From: Peteryoungia aggregata LMG 23059
GTDB taxonomy: Bacteria; Pseudomonadota; Alphaproteobacteria; Rhizobiales; Rhizobiaceae
Assembly (NCBI RefSeq): GCF_030814435.1
Contig: NZ_JAUSUW010000007.1
Span: forward strand, 1 to 64,000
Direction: 5' to 3'
DNA length: 64,000 bases
A model generated the notes under the pieces. It saw only the letters and a program-made list of their open reading frames with translations, ran no database searches and was not told the origin of the DNA. The position numbers and the translations under genes are program-made. Positions 56,744-64,000 of the stretch are shown here, piece by piece; the stretch's first letter is position 1, and each line of letters opens with the position of its first letter.

Positions 56744-57496
56744 CTAATCTGATTTGCCTGACCGAGCCTTGCCGCCCGCCAATCGGCGCGCCTGGCCTGC
56801 CCAGTCGTCTCGCAGCACGCGGCCGTCGAGACCCAATTCCTTGTCCAGCGCAGTTAGCGCCGCCTCGTCCATCGCCACCAGATCCTGATAGCGGGTGATG
56901 CCCCTGCCCTTCAGGACCTGCTCGACCTTCGGGCCGATACCGTCGATCTTCTTCAGATCGTCGGCCTTGCCGGAGGCCTTTTTCGGCTTCGGTGCCGGAG
57001 CGGCGACCTCGACCTTCGGTTCAGGCTTCGCCTTGACCTTCGGCGCGGCCGCAGGTTTCGCGACCGCCTTTGCCTTTGGTGCCGGCTTCGGCTTTTCAAC
57101 CTTGGCCGCGACCGGCTTTGCCGGCGCTTCAGCCTTGGCCTTCACCTTCGACGCAACCGGCTTTTCCGCCTTCACCTTCGCCTGAGGGGGCGCTGGTTCT
57201 GGCGTTTCGGCCTGCGCCTCGACCTTGGTCTCGGGCTCGGCCACCGTATCAGCCTCCGCCGCCTTGCGTTCTTCTTCCAGCTGCCGCGCGAGCTGGCCTG
57301 TCACTTCCATGGCACCCTGGAGGGAGCCGAGAAAGAACTTGCTCATCTGCGCCGCCATGCCGAAGCCGAAGGCGGTTGCGGCGGCCATCGCGGCCGCCGG
57401 ATTGGTCATCAGGTCGTCGAGACCTTCGGGAGCGCGAGTTTCCGACGCCGGTTCGTCCGGCCCCTTCTTCCCGCCCTTGTCCGAAGAGCTCGTCAT
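56744..57496 (-). CDS. Nuo-operon protein with C-terminal helix-hairpin-helix-like domain
   Basis: A 250-residue protein inserted between nuoF and nuoG. Residues 30-80 are helical (FGFGMAAQMSKFFLGSLQGA); about 85-178 is a Lys/Ala/Pro-rich low-complexity linker. Residues 181-240 form a helix-hairpin-helix-like domain (LKKIDGIGPKVEQVLKGRG, then GRVLRDDWAGQARRLAGG). The same domain caps NuoE in this operon. No standard complex I subunit corresponds. The N-terminal segment resembles a phasin-like helix. Conserved placement suggests a complex I accessory or assembly role, which is inference. Confidence 0.8.
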   Translation of the reverse strand: MTSSSDKGGKKGPDEPASETRAPEGLDDLMTNPAAAMAAATAFGFGMAAQMSKFFLGSLQGAMEVTGQLARQLEEERKAAEADTVAEPETKVEAQAETPEPAPPQAKVKAEKPVASKVKAKAEAPAKPVAAKVEKPKPAPKAKAVAKPAAAPKVKAKPEPKVEVAAPAPKPKKASGKADDLKKIDGIGPKVEQVLKGRGITRYQDLVAMDEAALTALDKELGLDGRVLRDDWAGQARRLAGGKARSGKSD

Positions 57497-57508
57497 CCCT
57501 TTTGTCCC

Positions 57509-58813
57509 TTACTCTGCCGCTTCCATGACCACCCCGTGGGCGATCGCGTTGCGGGTGTACTGGTCGATGCGCTTTTCGATTTCCGGGCGGAAGTTGCGGA
57601 TCAGGCCCTGGATCGGCCAGGCAGCCGCGTCACCCAGCGCACAGATCGTGTGGCCCTCAACCTGCTTCGAAACCTGCAGCAGCATGTCGATTTCACGCTT
57701 CTGGGCATTGCCCTTCACCATGCGCTCAACCACGCGCATCATCCAGCCGGTGCCTTCGCGGCACGGCGTGCACTGGCCGCAGCTCTCATGCTTGAAGAAG
57801 GCCGCGATGCGCCAGATTGCCTTGATGATGTCGGTCGACTTGTCCATGACGATCATGCCGCCGGTGCCGAACGAGGACTTCACTTCGCGCATGCCGTCGA
57901 AGTCCATGATCGCATCGGCCATGTCTTCACCCTTGACGACCGGGCAGGATGCGCCGCCCGGAATGACCGCGAGCAGGTTGTCCCAGCCGCCGCGGATGCC
58001 GCCGCAATGGGTTTCGATGATCTCGCGGAAGGTCAGGCCCATGGTTTCTTCAAAGGTGCAGGGCTTGTTGACGTGGCCGGAGACCATAAACAGCTTGGTG
58101 CCGACATTGTTCGGACGGCCAAACGACGAGAACCAGGCGCCGCCACGACGCAGGATGGTAGGGGCAACGGCGATCGACTCGACGTTGTTGACCGTGGTCG
58201 GGCAGCCGTAGAGGCCCATATTGGCCGGGAACGGCGGCTTCAGGCGCGGCTGGCCCTTCTTGCCTTCGAGGCTTTCGAGCAGGGCCGTTTCTTCGCCGCA
58301 GATGTAAGCGCCGGCGCCGTGATGGACATAAACGTCGAAATCCCAGCCGCACTTGTTGTTTCTGCCGAGAATTCCGGCGTCATAGCACTCGTCGATGGCA
58401 GCCTGGAGCGCCTCACGCTCGCGCATGTATTCGCCGCGCACATAGATATAGGCCGTGTTGGCGCCCATGGCGAAACCGGCGATGACGCAGCCTTCGATCA
58501 GCGTATGCGGATCGTGGCGCATTATCTCGCGGTCCTTGCAGGTGCCGGGTTCGGACTCATCCGCATTGACAACGAGGTAATGCGGACGACCGTCGCTCTC
58601 CTTCGGCATGAAGGACCACTTGAGACCGGTCGGGAAGCCTGCACCACCGCGACCACGAAGGCCTGACGCCTTCATCTCGTTGATGATCCAGTCTCTACCC
58701 TTTTCGATGATCTGCTTGGTACCATCCCAGTGGCCGCGCGACATTGCCCCTTTGAGGGACTTGTCCTTGAGGCCATAGATATTGGTAAAGATGCGATCCT
58801 GATCCTTCAACAT
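57509..58813 (-). CDS. nuoF: NADH-quinone oxidoreductase subunit F
   Basis: A 434-residue NADH- and FMN-binding subunit. [20 protein letters not shown] is the NADH site, [17 protein letters not shown] the FMN site, and [12 protein letters not shown] with a later Cys ([12 protein letters not shown]) binds 4Fe-4S cluster N3. It starts 11 bases after the nuoE stop. Confidence 0.97.
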   Translation of the reverse strand: MLKDQDRIFTNIYGLKDKSLKGAMSRGHWDGTKQIIEKGRDWIINEMKASGLRGRGGAGFPTGLKWSFMPKESDGRPHYLVVNADESEPGTCKDREIMRHDPHTLIEGCVIAGFAMGANTAYIYVRGEYMREREALQAAIDECYDAGILGRNNKCGWDFDVYVHHGAGAYICGEETALLESLEGKKGQPRLKPPFPANMGLYGCPTTVNNVESIAVAPTILRRGGAWFSSFGRPNNVGTKLFMVSGHVNKPCTFEETMGLTFREIIETHCGGIRGGWDNLLAVIPGGASCPVVKGEDMADAIMDFDGMREVKSSFGTGGMIVMDKSTDIIKAIWRIAAFFKHESCGQCTPCREGTGWMMRVVERMVKGNAQKREIDMLLQVSKQVEGHTICALGDAAAWPIQGLIRNFRPEIEKRIDQYTRNAIAHGVVMEAAE

Positions 58814-58824
58814 ATCCTAACCCC

Positions 58825-59865
58825 TTAACGCGGCTTCTTGCCGAAGACCTTGATGTATTCCGCTTCGCCGCCCTTGGCGAGCGCCTTGGCCTGCTTGACC
58901 CAGTCGTCCCGCTCGATGCGGCCGGAGAACTTGAGATAGGTGTCGACCCACTCGCGCTCTGCCTTCTTCCACTTGGCGATCTGATCGAAGGTATAGATGC
59001 CGAGGCCGTTCAATGTCGCCTCGATCTTCGGGCCGACGCCAGAAATCATCTTCAGATCGTCAGGGGTCGCCGGGCGTTCGATACCGGCGGGCCGGTTCTT
59101 CTCATCAAGCGCAGCAGCCGGTGCAGTGGCCGGCGTCTTCGCCGACTTGTCGGTTTCCGGCGTATCGGTCACGGGCTTCGCCGCTTTGGCCGGCGGGACA
59201 GACGCTTCAGGCGCCGGAGCCGGTGCTGGTGTATCCGAGAAACGGATAGGCTGGATGGCATCGGTCAGCGTGACCGGACCGCCAACGGGGGCGGAGAAGA
59301 CGCGGTCAACCTGCGGACCCGGCTTGATGTCGGAGCCCTTGCCTGCGGCAAAACGGTCGATGATGTGCTCGAGCTGGGTCGGCGTCAGATCTTCATAGGC
59401 ATCCTTGAAGATCATCACCATCGGTGCGTTGACGCAGGCGCCCTGACACTCGACCTCTTCCCAGGACAGCGTGCCGTCGGCATTCTGATGCAGCGGTTCC
59501 GGATGGATCTTCGACTTGCAGACATGGATCAGATCTTCTGCGCCGCGCAGCATGCAGGGCGTGGTGCCGCAGACCTGAATATGGGCGCGCGTACCGATCG
59601 GCTTCAGCTGGAACTGGGTATAGAAGGTCGCGACTTCCAGGACGCGGATGAACGGCATGTCGAGCATTTCGCCGACATACTCGATCGCAGCCTTGGTGAC
59701 CCAGCCTTCCTGTTCCTGCGCCCGCATCAAAAGCGGAATGACAGCCGATTGCTGGCGGCCCGCCGGATACTTGCGGATGGTGGCCTCAGCCCAGGTGGCA
59801 TTTTCCGGATTGAAGGAAAAGCCTGCTGGCTGGAATTGCTCTTCGGCTAGTCGACGAACGGACAT
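58825..59865 (-). CDS. nuoE: NADH-quinone oxidoreductase subunit E with C-terminal extension
   Basis: A 346-residue form of the normally 160-230-residue 2Fe-2S subunit. Cluster N1a ligands are Cys99, 104, 140 and 144. After a Pro/Ala linker (about 212-265), residues 270-335 form a helix-hairpin-helix-like domain ([34 protein letters not shown]) closely similar to that of the 250-residue protein encoded after nuoF. The extension is intact and in frame. GAGGAAGT precedes the ATG. Confidence 0.95.
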   Translation of the reverse strand: MSVRRLAEEQFQPAGFSFNPENATWAEATIRKYPAGRQQSAVIPLLMRAQEQEGWVTKAAIEYVGEMLDMPFIRVLEVATFYTQFQLKPIGTRAHIQVCGTTPCMLRGAEDLIHVCKSKIHPEPLHQNADGTLSWEEVECQGACVNAPMVMIFKDAYEDLTPTQLEHIIDRFAAGKGSDIKPGPQVDRVFSAPVGGPVTLTDAIQPIRFSDTPAPAPAPEASVPPAKAAKPVTDTPETDKSAKTPATAPAAALDEKNRPAGIERPATPDDLKMISGVGPKIEATLNGLGIYTFDQIAKWKKAEREWVDTYLKFSGRIERDDWVKQAKALAKGGEAEYIKVFGKKPR

Positions 59866-59883
59866 ACTTCCTCACGCCTTGTC

Positions 59884-60126
59884 TCAGTTTATGGAACCAC
59901 ACCGCGTATTCGTCACATTGGCGAATTCGCAGGCATAGGCCGAATTGTCTTTCTGAAGGAATACGAAGAGCTTCGAACCGGTCCAGCTCGAGCTCTTGAT
60001 CTCGTACCCATCCTGGATGAGCTTCGACATCGACACTGATTCCCTCGACGATAAGGCGCCGTTCTCCTGGGCCACCACCTGGGTGGCGCCGAGACAGATC
60101 AGCGTTGCGACGAGGGTTCTCAGCAT
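59884..60126 (-). CDS. Small exported protein inside the nuo operon
   Basis: An 80-residue protein. A signal peptide ([20 protein letters not shown]) leads to a mature part of about 60 residues with two cysteines (YACEFANVTNTRCGS), probably a disulfide. Its ATG overlaps the nuoD stop (TGATG), and nuoE follows 18 bases later, so it is co-translated with complex I genes. The family is not recognised and the function unknown. Confidence 0.8.
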   Translation of the reverse strand: MLRTLVATLICLGATQVVAQENGALSSRESVSMSKLIQDGYEIKSSSWTGSKLFVFLQKDNSAYACEFANVTNTRCGSIN

Positions 60127-61316
60127 CAGCGGTCAACTTCCCCGAACACGATGTCGAGCGAGCCGAGGATCGCCGAGATATCGGCCAGCTGGTGGCCCCG
60201 GCAAATATAATCCATGGCCTGAAGATGGGCATAACCCGGTGCGCGGATCTTGCAACGATAGGGCTTGTTCGTTCCATCGGAGACCAGGTAGACGCCGAAT
60301 TCACCCTTTGGTGCCTCGACCGCCGCATACACTTCGCCAGCCGGCACGTGATAGCCTTCGGTGTAGAGCTTGAAGTGGTGAATGAGCCCTTCCATCGAGC
60401 GCTTCATTTCACCGCGCTTCGGCGGGACGACCTTGCCATCGAGTGACGAGACCGGGCCGGTCTTGGCGTCGCCCAGCAGGCGGTTGACGCACTGCTTCAT
60501 GATCCTCACCGACTCGCGCATTTCGAACATGCGGATCAGGTAGCGGTCATAGCAGTCGCCGTTCTTGCCGACCATGACGTCGAAATCCAGATCGGCATAG
60601 CATTCATAGGGCTGCGACTTGCGCAGATCCCAGGGCGCGCCTGAGCCGCGGACCATGACGCCCGAGAAGCCCCAAGCCCAGCAATCCTCAAGGCTGACAA
60701 CGCCGATATCGACGTTACGCTGCTTGAAGATGCGGTTGCCGGTCAGAAGATCGTCGATATCGTCGAGCTTTTCCGGGAACTGGTCGCACCACTTGCCGAT
60801 GTCCTCGACCAGCTGATGCGGCAGATCCTGGTGAATGCCACCGGGACGGATATAGGCGGCGTGCATGCGTGCACCGCAGGCGCGCTCGTAGAACACCATC
60901 AGCTTCTCGCGCTCTTCAAAACCCCAGAGCGGCGGCGTCAGCGCACCGACGTCCATGGCCTGCGTCGTGACGTTGAGGAGATGCGAGAGGATACGGCCAA
61001 TTTCAGAGTAGAGAACGCGGATCAGCTGACCACGGATCGGGATCTGGATGTCGAGGAGCTTCTCGACGGCCAGGGAATAGGCATGCTCCTGGTTCATCGG
61101 CGCGACATAGTCGAGACGATCGAAATAGGGCAGCGCCTGCAGATAGGTCTTGGTCTCGATCAGCTTCTCGGTGCCGCGATGCAGCAGGCCGATATGCGGA
61201 TCGACGCGCTCGACGATTTCGCCGTCAAGCTCGAGCACCAGGCGAAGAACGCCGTGCGCTGCTGGATGCTGCGGGCCGAAGTTGATGTTGAAGTTGCGAA
61301 CATTATGCTCGGTCAT
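60126..61316 (-). CDS. nuoD: NADH-quinone oxidoreductase subunit D
   Basis: A 396-residue quinone-site subunit (49-kDa homologue). [20 protein letters not shown] contains the quinone-contacting His, [16 protein letters not shown] follows, and the C-terminus ends [14 protein letters not shown] use the ATG at 61316 with AGGGA upstream rather than one 21 bases earlier that overlaps nuoC. Confidence 0.97.
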   Translation of the reverse strand: MTEHNVRNFNINFGPQHPAAHGVLRLVLELDGEIVERVDPHIGLLHRGTEKLIETKTYLQALPYFDRLDYVAPMNQEHAYSLAVEKLLDIQIPIRGQLIRVLYSEIGRILSHLLNVTTQAMDVGALTPPLWGFEEREKLMVFYERACGARMHAAYIRPGGIHQDLPHQLVEDIGKWCDQFPEKLDDIDDLLTGNRIFKQRNVDIGVVSLEDCWAWGFSGVMVRGSGAPWDLRKSQPYECYADLDFDVMVGKNGDCYDRYLIRMFEMRESVRIMKQCVNRLLGDAKTGPVSSLDGKVVPPKRGEMKRSMEGLIHHFKLYTEGYHVPAGEVYAAVEAPKGEFGVYLVSDGTNKPYRCKIRAPGYAHLQAMDYICRGHQLADISAILGSLDIVFGEVDR

Positions 61317-61333
61317 GGTCCCTGCCCTTCCGC

Positions 61334-61936
61334 TCACTTGGCCGCTTTTTCATCGCCAGGCAGCACGTAATCAGTGCCTTCCCAGGGCGAGAGGAAGTCG
61401 AAATTGCGGAATTCCTGCTTCAGTTCGACCGGTTCATAGACGACACGCTTGGCGTTGTCGTCGTAGCGAACCTCGACGAAGCCGGTCGTCGGGAAGTCCT
61501 TGCGCAGCGGATGTCCTTCAAAGCCGTAATCCGTGAGGATCCGGCGTAGATCCGGGTGATCGGTGAACAGGATGCCGTACATGTCCCAGGCTTCGCGCTC
61601 GAACCAGTCGGCGCCGGGGAAAACCGGGCAGGCCGACGGCACGGGCTTGAACTCGCCGGTCGCGACCTTGATGCGGATGCGCAGGTTCTGGCGCGGCGAC
61701 AGGAGGTGATAGACCACGTCGAAGCGGTCTTCGCGCTTCGGGTAGTCGACACCACAGATGTCGATCAGGTTGACGAAGCCGCACTGGACATCATCGCGCA
61801 GGAAGGTCAGGAGCGGGAGCAGATTTTCCGACTTGGCGGTCAGCGTCAGCTCGCCGAAGCGAATTTCGCTCGACGCGATCAGCGCACCACGGACCTCGGA
61901 GAGGTAGGAAGCGAGCTCGTTCAGGGCTTCACTCAT
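61334..61936 (-). CDS. nuoC: NADH-quinone oxidoreductase subunit C
   Basis: A 200-residue, 30-kDa-type subunit. [20 protein letters not shown] and [19 protein letters not shown] are the family signature. It is separate from nuoD, as in alphaproteobacteria and mitochondria, not fused as in E. coli. Confidence 0.97.
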   Translation of the reverse strand: MSEALNELASYLSEVRGALIASSEIRFGELTLTAKSENLLPLLTFLRDDVQCGFVNLIDICGVDYPKREDRFDVVYHLLSPRQNLRIRIKVATGEFKPVPSACPVFPGADWFEREAWDMYGILFTDHPDLRRILTDYGFEGHPLRKDFPTTGFVEVRYDDNAKRVVYEPVELKQEFRNFDFLSPWEGTDYVLPGDEKAAK

Positions 61937-61954
61937 GTTTTCAGTCCCTTCGCC

Positions 61955-62536
61955 TTACCGCTCGATCGTGCCCGTGCGCCGGATCTTCTTCTGCAGGAGC
62001 AGCACGCCGTACAGCAGTGCTTCTGCCGTGGGGGGACAGCCCGGCACGTAGATATCGACCGGCACGACGCGGTCGCAGCCGCGCACGACGGAATAGGAAT
62101 AGTGATAGTAGCCGCCGCCATTGGCGCAGGAACCCATCGAGATCACGTAACGCGGCTCCGGCATCTGGTCATAGACCTTGCGGAGCGCGGGCGCCATCTT
62201 GTTGGTCAGCGTGCCGGCGACGATCATCACGTCGGACTGGCGCGGGCTGGCGCGCGGCGCAAAGCCGAATCGCTCGACGTCGTAGCGCGGCATGGAGAGC
62301 TGCATCATCTCGACGGCGCAGCAGGCCAGACCAAAGGTCATCCACATCAGCGAGCCCGTGCGGGCCCAGTTGATCAACTCGTCGGTCGAGGTCACAAGGA
62401 AGCCCTTGTCGGCCAACTCGTTGTTGATCTCGCCAAAGAAACGATCATCGGCGCCAACAGGCTTGCCGGTGTTCGGGTCGATGATGCCCTTCGCCTGTGG
62501 CGCGATCATCGTCGTATCGGACTGGATCACTCCCAT
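61955..62536 (-). CDS. nuoB: NADH-quinone oxidoreductase subunit B
   Basis: A 193-residue subunit holding cluster N2, the last before quinone. [10 protein letters not shown] gives the tandem Cys72-Cys73; [18 protein letters not shown] and [11 protein letters not shown] give the other two ligands. The ATG at 62536 overlaps the end of nuoA by ten bases. Confidence 0.97.
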   Translation of the reverse strand: MGVIQSDTTMIAPQAKGIIDPNTGKPVGADDRFFGEINNELADKGFLVTSTDELINWARTGSLMWMTFGLACCAVEMMQLSMPRYDVERFGFAPRASPRQSDVMIVAGTLTNKMAPALRKVYDQMPEPRYVISMGSCANGGGYYHYSYSVVRGCDRVVPVDIYVPGCPPTAEALLYGVLLLQKKIRRTGTIER

Positions 62537-62892
62537 TCGAGCGCCCCCTTCTTCCATTCATAGATAAAGCCGACGGTGAGAACACCGAGGAAAACCATCA
62601 TCGACCAGAAGCCAAACCAGCCGATCTCACCAAAGGAAACTGCCCAGGGGAACAGGAAGGCGACTTCGAGATCGAAGATGATGAAGAGGATCGACACCAG
62701 GTAGAATCGGATGTCGAACTTCATGCGCGCATCGTCGAACGCGTTGAAGCCGCACTCGTAGGCCGACAGCTTCTCCGAATCAGGCGCCTTGTAGGCAACG
62801 GCAAAGGGCGCCACCAGGAGCGCAATACCGATGATCAAGGATATGCCGATGAAGATGGCGATCGGAAGGTAAGAACTGAGCAGATCAGTCAT
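62527..62892 (-). CDS. nuoA: NADH-quinone oxidoreductase subunit A
   Basis: A 121-residue, three-helix subunit (ND3 homologue). The conserved loop [18 protein letters not shown] contains the Cys that is exposed in the deactive state, and [12 protein letters not shown] follows. [10 protein letters not shown] at 62892 is the family-typical start; an ATG three bases upstream is equivalent. It is the first gene of the operon. Confidence 0.96.
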   Translation of the reverse strand: MTDLLSSYLPIAIFIGISLIIGIALLVAPFAVAYKAPDSEKLSAYECGFNAFDDARMKFDIRFYLVSILFIIFDLEVAFLFPWAVSFGEIGWFGFWSMMVFLGVLTVGFIYEWKKGALEWE

Positions 62893-63157
62893 CATATCAC
62901 CCTGCTTGTCTCGCATGCCTGACGGCATTTAGGGCGGAGGCGACAAGCCGTAAAGAGAGTTGCAACGCGCCGTGGTTAGCGCAGGCAGCCACCCAGCGCA
63001 AGTCCAACCAAAGCCTTTTCACCGATACCGGATAGCACCTTACCAGCGGGTAAAATGCCTGTCTCGCGCAATCGCGCGTGCAGCGCAAAAAGACACAGCT
63101 ATGATGGTGCGATCATCGTTCGCGAATATGGAGGATTTGACTTCGGAGAAAAAGAAG
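62893..63157. other. Region between the tRNA-Asp pair and nuoA
   Basis: No gene is seen. It should hold the nuo promoter on the minus strand; the best candidate I can see reads TTGCGC, 17 bases, TAACCA on the minus strand, about 100 bases before nuoA, but it is weak. A T-rich stretch directly after the CCA of the proximal tRNA-Asp (63145-63157) may end the tRNA transcript. Confidence 0.35.
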
Positions 63158-63234
63158 TGGCGCGAGTGACGGGGCTCGAACCCGCGACCTCCGGCGTGAC
63201 AGGCCGGCACTCTAACCGACTGAGCTACACCCGC
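63158..63234 (-). tRNA. tRNA-Asp (GTC), proximal copy
   Basis: A 77-base cloverleaf. The acceptor GCGGGTG pairs with CACTCGC (one G-T), D stem GCTC, anticodon stem CCGGC/GCCGG with loop CTGTCAC, anticodon GTC, T-loop TTCGAGC, discriminator G and encoded CCA. Confidence 0.96.
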
Positions 63235-63298
63235 GCATTTCATGGGGTTGGTCCCATGTCTTCGCTGCCTTAAGCAGCATGCCCTGAAGGCTTTGGAA

Positions 63299-63375
63299 TG
63301 GCGCGAGTGACGGGGCTCGAACCCGCGACCTCCGGCGTGACAGGCCGGCACTCTAACCAACTGAGCTACACCCGC
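63299..63375 (-). tRNA. tRNA-Asp (GTC), distal copy
   Basis: Identical to the other tRNA-Asp except for one D-arm base (GTTGG here, GTCGG in the proximal copy). Sixty-four bases separate the two. Both probably come from one transcript starting at the promoter at 63437-63465. Confidence 0.96.
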
Positions 63376-63645
63376 GCATTTCCAAATCGGGGTTCAAGGC
63401 GATCCCCGTCGAGCGGCTTGCCGTTCGATGAGCGGCTCTCTACGGGGTTCATCTGGAGGTGTCAAGCAGCTTTCAAGACAAAACCGTGACCGCCCGATTT
63501 TTTGCCCAGCCCCCTCCCCCGGGCTTGCCGAGAGCCTGTTGTTCGCGACAACGCGCCGCAGGCGGAAAACAGGGATTCTCTTGGCTTATCCACATGACGC
63601 TCATGGCCGGATGACAAAAAAACAAAAAAATCTGCACAAACGCTC
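63376..63645. other. Divergent control region between the tRNA-Asp and tRNA-Val genes
   Basis: It holds the tRNA-Asp promoter on the minus strand, while the tRNA-Val promoter begins at its right edge. The middle has a C-rich run (about 63510-63521) and A-rich runs (about 63615-63630) but no gene that I can support. Confidence 0.5.
63437..63465 (-). promoter_or_regulatory. tRNA-Asp promoter
   Basis: On the minus strand a perfect TTGACA (63460-63465), a 17-base spacer and TAGAGA (63437-63442). The start would be about 55 bases before the distal tRNA-Asp. Confidence 0.75.
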
Positions 63646-63674
63646 TTGCAGATTTTCTGCGATCCGCATAGATC
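63646..63674 (+). promoter_or_regulatory. tRNA-Val promoter
   Basis: TTGCAG (63646-63651), 17 bases, TAGATC (63669-63674), about 40 bases before the tRNA. Confidence 0.6.
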
Positions 63675-63713
63675 ACGGCCACCGACGCGGCGGACATGAT
63701 CCGGCAAGCGTAG

Positions 63714-63789
63714 GGGCGATTAGCTCAGTTGGTAGAGCGCCTCGTTTACACCGAGGATGTCGGGAGTTCGAGTCTCTCATCGCCCACCA
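63714..63789 (+). tRNA. tRNA-Val (TAC)
   Basis: A 76-base cloverleaf. The acceptor GGGCGAT pairs with ATCGCCC, D stem GCTC/GAGC, anticodon stem CCTCG/CGAGG with loop TTTACAC, anticodon TAC, T-loop TTCGAGT, discriminator A and encoded CCA. Confidence 0.97.
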
Positions 63790-63875
63790 TTTTCTTCCTT
63801 CAGATTGCCTGCTTGTTGTCTGCGTGAGATTGCGTGTGCATTGGTTTACGCCGCCTGCTAATCTGTATTTCTCGC

Positions 63876-63915
63876 CAAAACGCAAAACGGACGACACCCT
63901 TGGGTCCCGTCCGTT
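63876..63915 (-). terminator. Intrinsic terminator on the minus strand
   Basis: AACGGACG pairs with CGTCCGTT, with an inner ACCC/GGGT stem. On the minus strand it is followed by TTTTGCGTTTT. It ends a gene entering from the right edge. Confidence 0.75.
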
Positions 63916-63963
63916 CACTAAGGTCTATGTGGGGCGAATGATTCGTCGACCCCTTTCTCGCCC

Positions 63964-64000
63964 TCAGTCCTGCGCCAGGACGATCACCATGTCTTTCTCG
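63964..64000 (-). CDS. C-terminal end of a gene cut by the window edge
   Basis: Eleven codons on the minus strand (EKDMVIVLAQD) end in TGA at 63964-63966, and an intrinsic terminator follows 49 bases later. The fragment is too short to identify. Confidence 0.4.
   Translation of the reverse strand, partial: EKDMVIVLAQD

Noticed and set aside
54525-62892. Extra genes in the nuo operon as horizontally acquired inserts
   Set aside because: Their composition, codon choice and tight spacing match the neighbours; they look like established lineage-specific members rather than recent insertions.
63158-63375. The two near-identical 77-base blocks as a CRISPR or direct repeat
   Set aside because: They are complete tRNA-Asp genes with cloverleaf, anticodon and CCA; no array exists in the window.
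63158-63789. tRNA genes as an integration site for a mobile element
   Set aside because: No integrase, no partial tRNA duplicate and no compositional shift is visible; the two tRNA-Asp genes are both intact.

Overview
The window is a GC-rich alphaproteobacterial chromosome segment, almost certainly from the family Rhizobiaceae (Rhizobium/Agrobacterium/Sinorhizobium relatives; genus not resolvable by eye). The reasons are a complete nuoA-N operon carrying rhizobial extra genes, an NDUFA12 homologue, divK-pleD, rnj, a short-form ProS, GTTC-N7-GTTC LexA boxes, DUF1467/DUF2155/DUF3572/DUF6105 proteins and a rhizobial palindromic intergenic element. Most of it is dense core genome with stop-start overlaps and almost no foreign DNA.

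Layout. 1-5.1 kb: a small unknown gene behind a LexA-like box, a palindromic repeat, a DUF2155 secreted protein, the NDUFA12-like protein, two acetyltransferases and gatB. 5.3-7.8 kb: a three-gene glycolipid operon (GT2 glycosyltransferase, LAB_N membrane protein, GT39-like transferase). 7.8-9.9 kb: a small accessory patch with a TopAI/YjhX-like gene behind a structured leader and a brnT-brnA toxin-antitoxin pair, flanked by two related GNAT genes. 9.9-16.7 kb: gatA, gatC, a metallo-hydrolase, a PhnA-like protein, ruvX, small membrane proteins, an AEC transporter and an AidB-like acyl-CoA dehydrogenase. 16.9-28.6 kb: pyrB, a catalytically degenerate pyrC, plsY, dprA, topA, rnr, DUF983, an MFS transporter and rpmG. 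28.7-29.4 kb: a 700-bp structured gap. 29.4-39.3 kb: pleD, divK, DUF3572, a HAD-like protein, dinB with a LexA box, a DUF1275 protein, an L,D-transpeptidase and dnaE. 39.4-43 kb: a LexA-box-controlled 28-residue membrane peptide, lolD, lolC and proS, then a likely small RNA. 43.5-62.9 kb (minus strand): the 14-gene nuo operon with two extra genes, continuing into birA, rnj, mce and DUF1467. 63.1-63.8 kb: two tRNA-Asp genes and one tRNA-Val.

How the genes work together. NuoA-N form respiratory complex I; the NDUFA12-like protein is a probable accessory subunit. GatA, GatB and GatC form the amidotransferase for Gln/Asn-tRNA. PyrB and the pseudo-dihydroorotase probably form one complex. DivK and PleD control cell cycle and polarity through phosphotransfer and c-di-GMP. 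RNase R and RNase J handle RNA decay.

The most interesting observations are: (1) a 28-residue hydrophobic peptide gene with a consensus LexA box inside its promoter, resembling Caulobacter SidA in size and control; (2) a promoter, an 8-codon leader ORF and three tandem hairpins in front of a TopAI-like gene, recalling the leader-peptide control of E. coli topAI; (3) a third LexA-like box on an unknown 79-residue protein gene; (4) paired helix-hairpin-helix-like domains in NuoE and in an extra nuo-operon protein; (5) a dihydroorotase-like protein lacking its metal ligands; (6) an apparent small RNA gene between proS and the DUF1467 gene.
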